NCBI GenBank assembly: GCA_017480245.1 | Contig: JAFVBA010000005.1 | Span: forward strand, 1-64,000 | Length of the DNA: 64,000 nt | From: Bacteroidales bacterium | Lineage (GTDB): Bacteria; Bacteroidota; Bacteroidia; Bacteroidales; P3 | Direction of reading: 5' to 3' | Shown here: positions 18,860 through 27,894 of the stretch, one piece after another | Position numbering within the stretch: position 1 is the stretch's first letter | Layout of the letters: every line of letters begins with the position of its first letter | The notes under the pieces: generated by a model | What the model saw: only the letters and a program-made list of their open reading frames with translations | What the model was told of the DNA's origin: nothing | Database searches by the model: none | Translations under genes and position numbers: made by a program

Positions 18860-19718
18860 AAAACAAAGAAAGAAATTGACTAAGCGAGCAATCATAATAT
18901 CGTCTGTTTTATTGGTGTTATTCGTCTGTGTAAGCATCTTGTATGTTTATAGTGAGGATTATTACAAAAGATACCGCGATTGCCCCCAACTATCCATTGA
19001 TTCTACAAAATATCCTGTGTTGGGCATAGATATTTCCGCCCATCAAGGAAAGATAGATTGGAAATTGGTTGCAGAGAATAAAGTATCCTTTGCATTCTTA
19101 AAGGCAACCGAAGGAGTGAATTTCGTAGATAAAAACTTTTCTTCAAATTGGAAAACAGCCAAACAACAAAACATTATAGTAGGTGCTTATATGTTTTTCC
19201 GCTTTAATAAAGACGGTAAAATGCAAGCGAGAAATTTTATCAACAATGTCAAACTAAGTGATAATGATTTGCCGCCTGTGGTGGATTTTGAGGCATCTTA
19301 CGGCAACAGATTGGGAAAATACAAAGTCAAATACATGCAAAACCAACTCCTTAAGTGTTTGCGCGAGTTGGAAAAGCATTATGGACAAAAGCCTATCATA
19401 TATACAAACGTTACGACTTACACTAATTACATTAAAGGCAACTTTGACGATTATCCTTTATGGATTTGCAAACTTTGTAACGAACCTACAAAAAATGTTA
19501 AATGGACTTTTTGGCAGTATTCCCACAAAGGAAGTATTACGGGGATAAAAGGTCATGTTGATGTCAATCTTTACAACGGCTCTTACACGGAATTTGTCAA
19601 TTTTATCAATAATTCTCACGGTAAAAAAGTAAAACAAGATGCAAAACAGCAAAACCGTCCTACTAATAGACGAAACCCACAAAATACTAAGTCAAAAACT
19701 ACTGGCAAAGGGGTATAA
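18852..19718 (+). CDS. GH25 family lysozyme-like muramidase
   Basis: A 288-residue protein starting at ATG 18852, which overlaps the end of the preceding lipoprotein gene. One N-terminal membrane segment (residues about 13-35) anchors or exports it. The GH25 domain spans about 55-255: LGIDISAHQGKIDW (first catalytic Asp), FAFLKATEGVNF, GAYMFFRF, PPVVDFEASYG (catalytic D-x-E), IIYTNVTTYTNYI and FWQYSHKGSITGI. GH25 enzymes cleave the MurNAc-GlcNAc bond of peptidoglycan. The last about 35 residues are a basic, low-complexity tail (Lys, Gln, Asn, Arg) whose DNA also encodes the start of the next gene in another frame. Confidence 0.88.
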   Translation: MTKKQRKKLTKRAIIISSVLLVLFVCVSILYVYSEDYYKRYRDCPQLSIDSTKYPVLGIDISAHQGKIDWKLVAENKVSFAFLKATEGVNFVDKNFSSNWKTAKQQNIIVGAYMFFRFNKDGKMQARNFINNVKLSDNDLPPVVDFEASYGNRLGKYKVKYMQNQLLKCLRELEKHYGQKPIIYTNVTTYTNYIKGNFDDYPLWICKLCNEPTKNVKWTFWQYSHKGSITGIKGHVDVNLYNGSYTEFVNFINNSHGKKVKQDAKQQNRPTNRRNPQNTKSKTTGKGV

Positions 19719-20589
19719 GGTTGATTTCTTTCCTCAATACACTTACGAAGATGTAAAAAACAATATATCTTCTTATGATTGTATTGTAGTGAGAAGTAAA
19801 GTTAAGATAGACAAAACAATAATTGACTGCGCTAATAACTTGAAATGTATTGCCAGAAGCGGAGCAGGAATGGATGCAATCGATGTTCAGTATGCCGAAA
19901 GCAAGAATATAAAATGTCTTAACTCTCCTGAAGGCAACAGGGACGCAGTCGGGGAGCATACTTTGGGACTTCTGCTTACTCTTTTCAACAAAATAAACTT
20001 TGCAGATAAGGAAGTAAGACAAGGATTGTGGCAAAGAGAAGAAAACCGCGGCACAGAAATAAAAGGAAAAACCGTCGGAATAATAGGTTACGGCAATATG
20101 GGGCATTCTTTTGCCCAAAGACTTTCGGGATTTGAATGTAGGGTGATTGCATACGACAAATACAAACACGGATTTGCGGATTCCTTTGCCCAAGAGGTAA
20201 CATTGGAGGAATTGTTTTCACAAACCGATATACTGAGTCTGCATGTTCCGCTGACAAATGAAACAAACAAAATGGTAAATACTCAATTTATCAACAGTTT
20301 TTCCAAACCTTTCTATCTTTTGAACACTTCCCGCGGTAAGGTTGTGTCTGTTCATGACCTTGTTATCGCAATGCAGGACGGTAAAATCAAAGGTTGCGGA
20401 TTGGATGTTATGGAAACGGAGAATTATAACCAACAAATAAATATTGATAATTCACTTAAAGAAGATATAGAGACATTATACAATATGCAAAACACGGTTT
20501 TTACTCCTCATGTGGCAGGTTGGACTAAAGAATCTTATTTTAAACTTGCCGATTACTTAGCTGACAAAATTATTTCCGTACTCGGTTGA
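19639..20589 (+). CDS. D-isomer specific 2-hydroxyacid dehydrogenase (phosphoglycerate dehydrogenase-like)
   Basis: A 316-residue NAD-dependent dehydrogenase. The substrate domain begins TVLLIDETHKILSQKLLAKG, the Rossmann NAD motif is VGIIGYGNMGHSFAQRL, and catalytic residues lie in NTSRGK (Arg), GLDVMETE (Glu) and TPHVAGWT (His). It resembles SerA without the C-terminal ACT domain but could act on other 2-hydroxyacids. Its first 80 bp overlap the GH25 gene in another frame. The overlap includes the beta-alpha unit needed for the fold, so the start is credible. Terminated by a strong hairpin. Confidence 0.85.
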   Translation: MQNSKTVLLIDETHKILSQKLLAKGYKVDFFPQYTYEDVKNNISSYDCIVVRSKVKIDKTIIDCANNLKCIARSGAGMDAIDVQYAESKNIKCLNSPEGNRDAVGEHTLGLLLTLFNKINFADKEVRQGLWQREENRGTEIKGKTVGIIGYGNMGHSFAQRLSGFECRVIAYDKYKHGFADSFAQEVTLEELFSQTDILSLHVPLTNETNKMVNTQFINSFSKPFYLLNTSRGKVVSVHDLVIAMQDGKIKGCGLDVMETENYNQQINIDNSLKEDIETLYNMQNTVFTPHVAGWTKESYFKLADYLADKIISVLG

Positions 20590-20622
20590 TTTTTACGGCG
20601 GAAAATTATAACATAATGACAC

Positions 20623-20679
20623 AAAACGCTCGGAGATTTTGAATTTACAATAATAAATCTAAATTCTCCGAGCGTTTTT
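20623..20679. terminator. Bidirectional rho-independent terminator
   Basis: AAAACGCTCGGAGA pairs with TCTCCGAGCGTTTTT; stems extend inward and A and T runs flank both sides. It separates the dehydrogenase gene from the convergent riboflavin synthase gene. Confidence 0.85.
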
Positions 20680-20754
20680 CTTTGTTTTGGTTTATCAAAC
20701 TGAGATAAACGCTTTGCAAACTGTTATTTGCTTATCTTGAATGTTGATTTCCTT

Positions 20755-21363
20755 TTATTTATTTGGCATATACTGCTGCAACATCTTCTCAATATATTTG
20801 CCAATCACGTCAAACTCAATATTAACTACCGTTCCGATTTTGAAATTGTGGAAATTGGTATGCTCTTGCGTGTAAGGAATGATTGAAACTGAGAAATCGC
20901 TTTCATTACTATCCACAACAGTCAATGAAACTCCATTAACGCAAATACTTCCCTTCTCAACGGTTGCGTGAATATGCTCTTTGTCGTTAAAAGTAAAGTA
21001 ATAACGCCATGAACCTTTCTCATCAACAACCTTAGTGCAAGTTGCAGTGTTATCAACGTGCCCTTGAACGATATGACCATCGAATCTTCCGTCCTGAAGC
21101 ATACTTCTTTCAACATTAACTTCCGTTCCGACTTGCCAATGTCCCAAATTCGTTCTGTCCATTGTTTCTTTCATTGCCGTAACTACGTATTGTTTCTTTT
21201 CTTTGTCTAATTTGACAACCGTAAGGCAACAACCATCATGCGCAAAACTTTGGTCTATATGCAGTTCGTCAGCAACGGCGCATTCCAACGTGAAATGGAA
21301 GTTAGTTCCTTCCTGTTCTATTTTTACAACTTTCGCAGTCTGTTCTATTATTCCTGTAAACAT
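20755..21363 (-). CDS. ribE: Riboflavin synthase alpha subunit
   Basis: A 202-residue protein with the two tandem lumazine-binding barrels of riboflavin synthase. The N-terminal barrel starts MFTGIIEQTAKVVKIE and has DGCCLTVV; the second has GHIVQGHVD and GVSLTVVD. The enzyme dismutates two 6,7-dimethyl-8-ribityllumazine molecules into riboflavin. The length is normal. No FMN riboswitch is visible upstream. A small membrane-protein gene and an S9 peptidase gene lie upstream on the same strand. Confidence 0.93.
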   Translation of the reverse strand: MFTGIIEQTAKVVKIEQEGTNFHFTLECAVADELHIDQSFAHDGCCLTVVKLDKEKKQYVVTAMKETMDRTNLGHWQVGTEVNVERSMLQDGRFDGHIVQGHVDNTATCTKVVDEKGSWRYYFTFNDKEHIHATVEKGSICVNGVSLTVVDSNESDFSVSIIPYTQEHTNFHNFKIGTVVNIEFDVIGKYIEKMLQQYMPNK

Positions 21364-21441
21364 GGCCTTTATATTTTATTTAATCTATTCAATATATAAA
21401 CTTATGTTATTATAAACGGTAAAAAATATTTTCTTCGGCTG

Positions 21442-21606
21442 TTATTTTTTGTTGTTTTTTTGTTTGAATGAATTAAACAACAACTCTACGATACCACCGC
21501 CTGCAATACCGCACATAATAGCCGATACCGTAGCGTTTTTAACGAGCAAGCCGATGGTAAAACATACAATAATGATGACTATTGTTATTATTCTTACCGT
21601 TTTCAT
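21442..21606 (-). CDS. Small membrane protein, 54 aa
   Basis: An ATG-started frame of 54 codons plus stop. The product begins MKTVRIITIVIIIVCFTIGL, one clear membrane segment, followed by a Gly-rich second hydrophobic stretch (SAIMCGIAGGGIVELLF) and a Lys/Asn tail. It starts 13 bp after the stop of the S9 peptidase gene and is on the same strand, so it may be co-transcribed with it. No family is recognised. Its continuous frame, ATG start and regular membrane-protein composition support a real gene, but no homology can be checked here. Confidence 0.55.
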   Translation of the reverse strand: MKTVRIITIVIIIVCFTIGLLVKNATVSAIMCGIAGGGIVELLFNSFKQKNNKK

Positions 21607-21619
21607 TTACTTGATTGTT

Positions 21620-23647
21620 TTATTTCTTCAAAAAGTCTTCGTAGTAGCGGAAAATTTTTTTGTAAAGTTCCACTCTGTCTTTACCTCTTACGTTATGCTC
21701 GTGATTAGTGTACATAAAATAATCCACAGGTTTCTTTTTCTCAACGCAAAGACGGATAAACTCCAATGAATGTTGCGGAAGTACGGTATTATCCTGGTAT
21801 CCCTGCATTATAAGTATGCGGACGCTGTCAGGAATATTGTCAATATAATTCAGAAGTGAGGCCTTTTCATACCCTTCTGGGTTATCCTCAGGCGTGCCCA
21901 TATAACGCTCGCCGTACATTACCTCATACCATTTCCAATCTATGACAGGCCCGCCGGCAGTTGCCACCTTAAACACACCAGGATTCCTTAGAGTAAGTCC
22001 CAATGTCATAAATCCGCCGTAAGACCATCCATCAACGCCTATTCTGTTAGCATCAACGTAAGGAAGTGTCTTTAAATAATTGATACCTGTTATTTGGTCG
22101 TCTATTTCTTGCGTTCCACAATTATGCCATATAGCACTCTCAAATTCATATCCACGGTTAGCACTTCCTCTTGAGTCCATAGTCCATACGATGTAGTCTT
22201 GAGTAGCAAGAAACGGTAAGAAATTACCTGCACCTGCCGTCCAATAATCCGTAATCAACTGCGCATGAGGACCGCCATAGACATAAACAATCACAGGGTA
22301 CTTTTTATTAGGATTAAAGTCCTTCGGCTTAATCATACGTGTGTAAAGAACCGTTCCGTCCTTTGCAATAAGAGAATCAATTGTGATGATAGGTTTGTTA
22401 CTCAACTCGTCAAACGGGTCTTTTACAAAATCCAACTCCTTAATTACCTTTCCCTTTTCGTCTCTTATAACCGTACGGTATGCAACCTCGGTAGAAGAAT
22501 AAGAATCTATAAAACGCGTGCCTTTAGGATTGAAGGCAACAGTATGGGTTCCGTGGTCAAGAGTTATTCTTGTGATTTTACCGTCCTTAATATTGACTGC
22601 ATAAAAATTACGTTCCAACGGAGAATCCTTAGTTGCGTAAATATAAACGACAGTTCCCTTATCATTGAAACCTGCTATGTCATTAACCATCCAATTACCC
22701 TTGGTAAGTTGTTTAATCTCCTTACCCAAGGTATCATATATGTAAAGATGTTGCCAACCGTCCTTTTCGGAAAAGTAAAGAAACTTTCCGTTGTCGTTAG
22801 GTATGAATGTAAGCGGATGTTCAGGCTCTACATATTTATTAGATACCTCTTCAAACAACACTCTTTTCAAAAGACCGCTTTCTGATGAGTATGCCTCCAA
22901 CCACATGTGGTTTTGCTTACGGTTAAGTTTCTGAATATAGACTGTTTTGCCGTCCGCAGAGAAACAAACATTGGTAAGATAGTTTTCTCTTTGCTCAACG
23001 CTGTTGTCTTTGCGGGTTTTAAGGCAGACTTTCCTATCCTTTGCGAAATCATATACCCAAACTTCAACTTCATGGGACTTCATACCAGCCATAGGGTACT
23101 TGATAGGGGTATGTTTTGCCTCACGGGTCATAGTATTTACCAACGGATAATCACCAACCATGGATTGGTCCATACGGTAATACGCTAAATAGTTGCCGTC
23201 TTGTGAAAAATAAAGTCCTTTTTCGATTCCGAACTCGTTTCTATGCACACTCTGACCGATAATTATATCAAGACTGTCGCCGTCAAAGGTTATCTGCTTT
23301 TCATTGCCGTTTTTATTTACAAAAAGGTTGTTGTCTTTGATGTACGCTTTGTTCTTACCTACTTGTTCTAAGAATTGAGCACCCTCTATCTGTTCTTCCT
23401 GCGTGCGTTCTACAATTTTATCGTTACCTTTCTTATCAACAATATGTTTTTGCCACTCGTTGTCGTAATAAGAATAGGTGTCGTTGTCCTCAAATCGCGG
23501 TTGATAGACATTGATTTTCAAACGGTAAGTACCGTCCATCAAATGCTCAATATCAAGTTTGTTTTGTGCAAAACTTATTGAAACTACAAACAAAAACGAT
23601 GCGATAACTACCGCATACGTTCCACATTTTACAATTAATCTTTTCAT
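21620..23647 (-). CDS. S9 family peptidase (dipeptidyl peptidase IV-like)
   Basis: A 675-residue exported serine peptidase with an N-terminal signal peptide (AVVIASFLFVVSISFAQN). Residues about 60-420 form the DPP IV-type beta-propeller. The C-terminal alpha/beta-hydrolase domain has the nucleophile motif GWSYGGF, Asp in MQGYQDNTVLP and His in TNHEHNVRG. DPP IV enzymes remove X-Pro dipeptides; in Bacteroidales they serve peptide nutrition. The DW/AE-type acidic residues of the propeller were not checked. It has its own promoter and a likely co-transcribed small membrane protein downstream. Confidence 0.9.
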   Translation of the reverse strand: MKRLIVKCGTYAVVIASFLFVVSISFAQNKLDIEHLMDGTYRLKINVYQPRFEDNDTYSYYDNEWQKHIVDKKGNDKIVERTQEEQIEGAQFLEQVGKNKAYIKDNNLFVNKNGNEKQITFDGDSLDIIIGQSVHRNEFGIEKGLYFSQDGNYLAYYRMDQSMVGDYPLVNTMTREAKHTPIKYPMAGMKSHEVEVWVYDFAKDRKVCLKTRKDNSVEQRENYLTNVCFSADGKTVYIQKLNRKQNHMWLEAYSSESGLLKRVLFEEVSNKYVEPEHPLTFIPNDNGKFLYFSEKDGWQHLYIYDTLGKEIKQLTKGNWMVNDIAGFNDKGTVVYIYATKDSPLERNFYAVNIKDGKITRITLDHGTHTVAFNPKGTRFIDSYSSTEVAYRTVIRDEKGKVIKELDFVKDPFDELSNKPIITIDSLIAKDGTVLYTRMIKPKDFNPNKKYPVIVYVYGGPHAQLITDYWTAGAGNFLPFLATQDYIVWTMDSRGSANRGYEFESAIWHNCGTQEIDDQITGINYLKTLPYVDANRIGVDGWSYGGFMTLGLTLRNPGVFKVATAGGPVIDWKWYEVMYGERYMGTPEDNPEGYEKASLLNYIDNIPDSVRILIMQGYQDNTVLPQHSLEFIRLCVEKKKPVDYFMYTNHEHNVRGKDRVELYKKIFRYYEDFLKK

Positions 23648-23688
23648 TTTATTGTTATATTTTTACTATTTATTACATAATTGAGGTG

Positions 23689-23720
23689 CAAAGATACAAA
23701 AAAAAAATCACTTACTACAA
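23689..23720 (-). promoter_or_regulatory. Promoter of the S9 peptidase gene
   Basis: On the minus strand: TTG at 23720-23718, a 21-bp spacer and TATCTTTG at 23696-23689, about 40 bp before the start codon. Confidence 0.65.
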
Positions 23721-23865
23721 TTTATAAGTGCATATATAATTTGTAATACTGTTGTATGTTGTTTTTGTGAGTAACGTATATAATAACATGCCTGTATAAA
23801 CATATAATGTCTAAAAAATAGACAACCATTTCAACAAAGCATATCAGGGATAATGAATAAATTTC

Positions 23866-23896
23866 TTTGTCATAAATAAAAATTGTTATATTTTTG
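23866..23896 (+). promoter_or_regulatory. Promoter of the riboswitch-controlled gene
   Basis: TTTG at 23866-23869, a 19-bp spacer and TATTTTTG at 23889-23896. Predicted transcription start is close to 23903, exactly where the first riboswitch stem begins. Confidence 0.75.
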
Positions 23897-23902
23897 CACC
23901 GT

Positions 23903-24074
23903 CAAATTACGGTTCTTTGATTAGATAGATTAATAGGGAAATAGGTGCAAATCCTATGCTATACCCGTAGCTGTAATCTCCGCCTGAGATTTTTGAATTA
24001 TAAAAACCACTGCTTTTTATAATGTGGGAAGGTATCAAAAATCGGAGAAAGTCAGAAGACCTGCCGTTAATTTG
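23903..24074 (+). ncRNA. Cobalamin (AdoCbl-type) riboswitch
   Basis: Conserved blocks appear in order: GGGAAATAGGTGCAAATCC, CCCGTAGCTGTAA, ACCACTG, GTGGGAAGG and AGTCAGAAGACCTGCC. A closing stem pairs CAAATTACGG (23903-23912) with CCGTTAATTTG (24064-24074). These are the hallmark segments of the B12 riboswitch family, which usually lowers expression when cobalamin is present. The regulated gene is the T9SS/DUF4465 protein starting at 24266, with about 190 bp between. That spacer carries a 22-codon frame at 24129-24197 which may be chance. Confidence 0.93.
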
Positions 24075-24265
24075 ATTTATATCGTAACTTTCGGGAGTTA
24101 GAGTTATTGATAAGCGTCGTTATATATTATGTGCAAATACTTATGCAATGCATGGGTATTGTGTATGCGGAATGTAGCACAATATAATTTCGTATAAAAT
24201 CAATCCTCTCTCTGAATATTGCGAACAGTTAAATAATTTATTAATAAAATTTAAAAGTTTAAAGG

Positions 24266-27200
24266 ATGAAAAAACTTTTTTGCAGCCTATTGTTGGCTCT
24301 GACAACAATGATTTTAGGATTTGACACATCGCTTTTTGCACAAGGCGACTGTGCAACGCCTACTGACGTTCAGGCAATGTGGATTGAAGACGATCATGCC
24401 TATGCTATGTGGAACGGAAGTGCATCAGATTATATTATTTACTTCAAAAAAGTAGGTGATGCTACTTATGAAGAAATAGAAGTATCAGGAGTCTTTTTCA
24501 AGTCTTTGGATAATCTGTCAAAAGGTACTCAATATGAGTTCTATATTGTTGCTAAATGCAGCGAAGACAACCTTTCTTCTCCTTCCGTAATTGTACAATT
24601 TACTACTACGGGAACTCCTGACTGCGAGGACATAACCTATCTTCCTTACGCTGAAGATTTTGAATCTTACGGCATAAGCAGCAGTCCTAATTTCACTTTC
24701 CCTACTTGTTGGAGTAAAGTTTCAAACAGCAACACTCCTAATATTTCTTCTACTCACCACAGTGGTAGTGGCGGGTTGTATATGCTTTCCGGTACGGAGG
24801 ATTATGTGGCAGCCGTTATGCCGAAACTTGCCGACAACATCAACATTCAAAATACCGAAATGACGTTTTGGGCTAAGGTTAATTCACTTGGGCACAAAAT
24901 CTATGTAGGTGTGGCATCTGAATCCGATAATATGTATTATTTTGATACCATTGCTTCATTTGTTCCTACGGTTAAAACTTGGCAGGAATATACTGTAAGT
25001 TTTAAAGACTACAAAGGTTCAAACAGATACATTACTTTCCTTTCCAAAAAGAAAGATGACGGTTACGGCAATAATTATTACATTGATGACATCACACTTT
25101 ATGAAGCGGAAAACAACGACGAGCCTAATTTTACGGGACTTATCCACTATACTTCCGAACTTATCTCCGACTATGCTTATGGTATGGAGCTACAACGCCC
25201 TTCTACCAATACAATCGGTACATACATGGATGTTATAGGGGAAATTGACCCGACTAAATATGCAGACATGTATAAAGGTATCGCTTTGGCAACATTTTCC
25301 GCTCCTATTATAGATCAAGATGGGGAAGATTTTGCAGTATTTTCAAACAATTATTACTTAGGTTCTGCTCACATAGAAGTATCTTCTAACGGTACTGACT
25401 TTTTCCGCTTCAACAACAAAGCGACTACGCAATTCAACGATTACGGGCAGTTATTTGATTTATCCGAGTTGGAAGATAGCGACAATTTGGACAAACAAAA
25501 TATACGCTTTATCAAGATTATAGACGATACCACCAACGGTTATTGTCTTGAAGGCATTGCTGTAATAAACAAAGGGGAAAATTATTCTTTTGCTTCTTTA
25601 GATGATATTGATTTTGAGGAAAACAGCGTTGAACTTACTTCACATGACAGCTATGATTACATTGCTTTTGACGGTTCTTACCACAAAGATTTCACAAGTG
25701 GCGGACTTGTCTTCCATGGAGTTGCAACCTATTTTGCTGAATGGAATTTTGAGATGTCTTTTTCCTGGTTTTTGACAAATATAACTGAAAATAGTTCCGC
25801 TAATGTCATAGGAGGAACATCTTTGGACAATACTTATTTTGCTTCTGCCTCACAACAGGGTATGAATTCCGCAAATTATTTGAGCGGTTATTATTCCAGT
25901 ATGAATACGGAAGAACAGTTGGCAGTTATGACTGAAAACGGTAAATATTTTACACCTAACGGAGTTTATGTTGCTTCTTCTTTGGCTGCTTATCAGTATT
26001 CTCTTTCTAAATATAACTTGAATTTCAAAGTTATTGCTACGGGGTATGATGAAAACGGGGAAATTCTTTCAAGTAAAGAATATATTTTGATAGACAAAGA
26101 ATCTAACCCAATATTCAATCCTACTCATTGGCGTTTTATGGATTTAAGTTCTTTGGGTGCAGTTGCAAAAGTGGTATTCACATTGACAACCACCGACCCT
26201 ACTCAATATATTCCTTTCTATTTCTGTATAGATGAATTTTCTTACACGTTGGGAGAGGATATTCCTGTCAATATTATAAATCAAGAAATCTGTGAAGGCG
26301 AATCCTTTATGAATAAAACAGAAAGCGGAACATATACAGAAGGATTTACTGTATTGAATCTGATAGTTAATCCTTTGAATAAAATTAATTTGGACACAAC
26401 TATTTGTGCTAACGCTTTATTTGAATTCAATAACAAATCTTACACTGCTTCCCAAGTCATTATTGATACAATTGCCGCTGCACAAGGTTGCGACACTATC
26501 TATACTATTAACCTTACAGTTGCAGATCCTATCGTCACTGATACAAATATAACAATTGAATATGCTCAAATGCCATTTGTTTTTGGCAATCAAACTTTAT
26601 ATGCCGGAGGTAATTATTCGCAAACCTTCATTGCCCAAAACGGTTGCGACTCTACTGTTAATCTTCACTTAACTATCAAGGACAAACTTATAATTAATGT
26701 TGCTTTTGATACAACTATTTGTGCCAACTCTTCATTTGAATTTTACGGCAAGACTTATTCAGAACCGCAAACCATTATTGACACCATTTTTACCTCAACC
26801 GAAGCAGATACTGCCTATACTATCAATCTTACGTTTGCTGCTCCTATTGTCAATAGCGTAAATGAAACTATTGAATATGCACAAAAGCCTTATCTGTTCG
26901 GAGAATTGTCCATAGAAGAGAGCGGCGATTATTCGCAAATCTTTATTGCTCAAAACGGTTGCGACTCTACCGTTAATCTTCACTTAACTATCAACGACAA
27001 ACCTATAATTGACGTTGCTTTTGACACAACTATTTGTGCCAACTCTTCATTTGAATTCAATGGCAAGACTTATTCGGAAACGCAAACTATAATTGACACT
27101 ATTTTTACCTCAATTGAAGCGGATACAGCCTATACAATCAATCTTACTGTCGCTCAAGAAATTGTTGTTTCTGTGAGTTTGGAAGTATTGCAGGAGGATT

Positions 27201-27565
27201 TACCTTTGCAATTCGGCGATTTGTCTTTGACTGAAAGTGGAGAATACTCTCAAACTTTCACTGCACAAAATGGTTGTGACTCTATCGTGAATTTACAACT
27301 GACGGTATTGTCTGCAATAGAAGATTTGGAACAGACAACGGAGATAACCATTTATCCAAATCCTGCAAAAGATTTTATTGTTGTGGATTTTGGCGGTATG
27401 ATTACGGATAACAATCTACAAATAAGCGTTACGAATAATATCGGTCAAACAATCGGTCAATACAATCTGCAAAACGACAGAATCAATATCAATATCAGCC
27501 GTTGGCAAAGCGGAATGTATTACGTAAAATACGGCAACACAGTAAAGAAATTTGTAATTGAATAG
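24266..27565 (+). CDS. Cobalamin-riboswitch-controlled T9SS surface protein with DUF4465 domain
   Basis: A 1099-residue exported protein with a signal peptide (LLLALTTMILGFDTSLFAQ). Domains in order: fibronectin III-like (about 30-120); choice-of-anchor/MAM-like jelly roll (about 125-285, LPYAEDFESYG to YYIDDITLYE); a surface domain (about 290-440) with DFAVFSNN, IEVSSNGTDFFRF, LFDLSEL and IRFIKIIDD; DUF4465 (about 450-665) with FTSGGLVFHG, GVYVASSLAAYQYSL, ATGYDENGE, WRFMDLSSLG and FYFCIDEFSY; then GCDS-type Cys repeats; and a T9SS sorting domain (IYPNPAKDFIVV...MYYVKYG). DUF4465 proteins, as I recall, cluster with cobalamin-uptake genes in Bacteroidetes. With the upstream riboswitch this suggests a cell-surface cobalamin-binding or capture protein. 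No btuB or other transport gene is next to it. Confidence 0.85.
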   Translation: MKKLFCSLLLALTTMILGFDTSLFAQGDCATPTDVQAMWIEDDHAYAMWNGSASDYIIYFKKVGDATYEEIEVSGVFFKSLDNLSKGTQYEFYIVAKCSEDNLSSPSVIVQFTTTGTPDCEDITYLPYAEDFESYGISSSPNFTFPTCWSKVSNSNTPNISSTHHSGSGGLYMLSGTEDYVAAVMPKLADNINIQNTEMTFWAKVNSLGHKIYVGVASESDNMYYFDTIASFVPTVKTWQEYTVSFKDYKGSNRYITFLSKKKDDGYGNNYYIDDITLYEAENNDEPNFTGLIHYTSELISDYAYGMELQRPSTNTIGTYMDVIGEIDPTKYADMYKGIALATFSAPIIDQDGEDFAVFSNNYYLGSAHIEVSSNGTDFFRFNNKATTQFNDYGQLFDLSELEDSDNLDKQNIRFIKIIDDTTNGYCLEGIAVINKGENYSFASLDDIDFEENSVELTSHDSYDYIAFDGSYHKDFTSGGLVFHGVATYFAEWNFEMSFSWFLTNITENSSANVIGGTSLDNTYFASASQQGMNSANYLSGYYSSMNTEEQLAVMTENGKYFTPNGVYVASSLAAYQYSLSKYNLNFKVIATGYDENGEILSSKEYILIDKESNPIFNPTHWRFMDLSSLGAVAKVVFTLTTTDPTQYIPFYFCIDEFSYTLGEDIPVNIINQEICEGESFMNKTESGTYTEGFTVLNLIVNPLNKINLDTTICANALFEFNNKSYTASQVIIDTIAAAQGCDTIYTINLTVADPIVTDTNITIEYAQMPFVFGNQTLYAGGNYSQTFIAQNGCDSTVNLHLTIKDKLIINVAFDTTICANSSFEFYGKTYSEPQTIIDTIFTSTEADTAYTINLTFAAPIVNSVNETIEYAQKPYLFGELSIEESGDYSQIFIAQNGCDSTVNLHLTINDKPIIDVAFDTTICANSSFEFNGKTYSETQTIIDTIFTSIEADTAYTINLTVAQEIVVSVSLEVLQEDLPLQFGDLSLTESGEYSQTFTAQNGCDSIVNLQLTVLSAIEDLEQTTEITIYPNPAKDFIVVDFGGMITDNNLQISVTNNIGQTIGQYNLQNDRININISRWQSGMYYVKYGNTVKKFVIE

Positions 27566-27585
27566 GCGTATTAACAAATTAACTT

Positions 27586-27626
27586 ATCGGACGGAGGATA
27601 TATTTTCACTCTGTCCGATATTTTTT
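27586..27626 (+). terminator. Rho-independent terminator
   Basis: ATCGGACGGAG pairs with CTCTGTCCGAT (one G-U) and is followed by a T run; it lies 20 bp after the stop of the DUF4465 gene. Confidence 0.85.
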
Positions 27627-27689
27627 GCATAAACTGTGAAAAATATTGCCATTATTCAAAAAGAATTTTACAATATCAGAAAACATTTC

Positions 27690-27815
27690 ATTCTTTTCAG
27701 AAAACATTTTACTCTTTTCAGAAAAGAATTTATTAATTCGGCACTTTATTTTGATACTGTTAAATAAGTAGTTAGCAAATCTAAATTACCTGTGCGGTTC
27801 GCACCACTTTATTTT
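27690..27815. repeat. Nested-palindrome interspersed element, copy C (left arm lost)
   Basis: The right half is intact: centre, TTCGGCACTTTATTTT ending at 27752, spacer AAATAAGTAGTTAGCAAA shared with copy B, then the outer repeat ACCTGTGCGGTTCGCACCAC to 27815. The left half is missing or replaced by a repeated TTTCAGAAAACATTT-like segment. It lies between convergent genes. Confidence 0.8.
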
Positions 27816-27894
27816 GAAAATTTAAAATCTTATTTTTGATTTGTAAGATTTTAGTAATCTTAAATGTCTTTTTAGAATTCAATCTTCCTTATTT

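Noticed and set aside
20755..21420. FMN riboswitch upstream of riboflavin synthase
   Set aside because: Looked for the conserved RFN blocks; none is present in the short upstream region.
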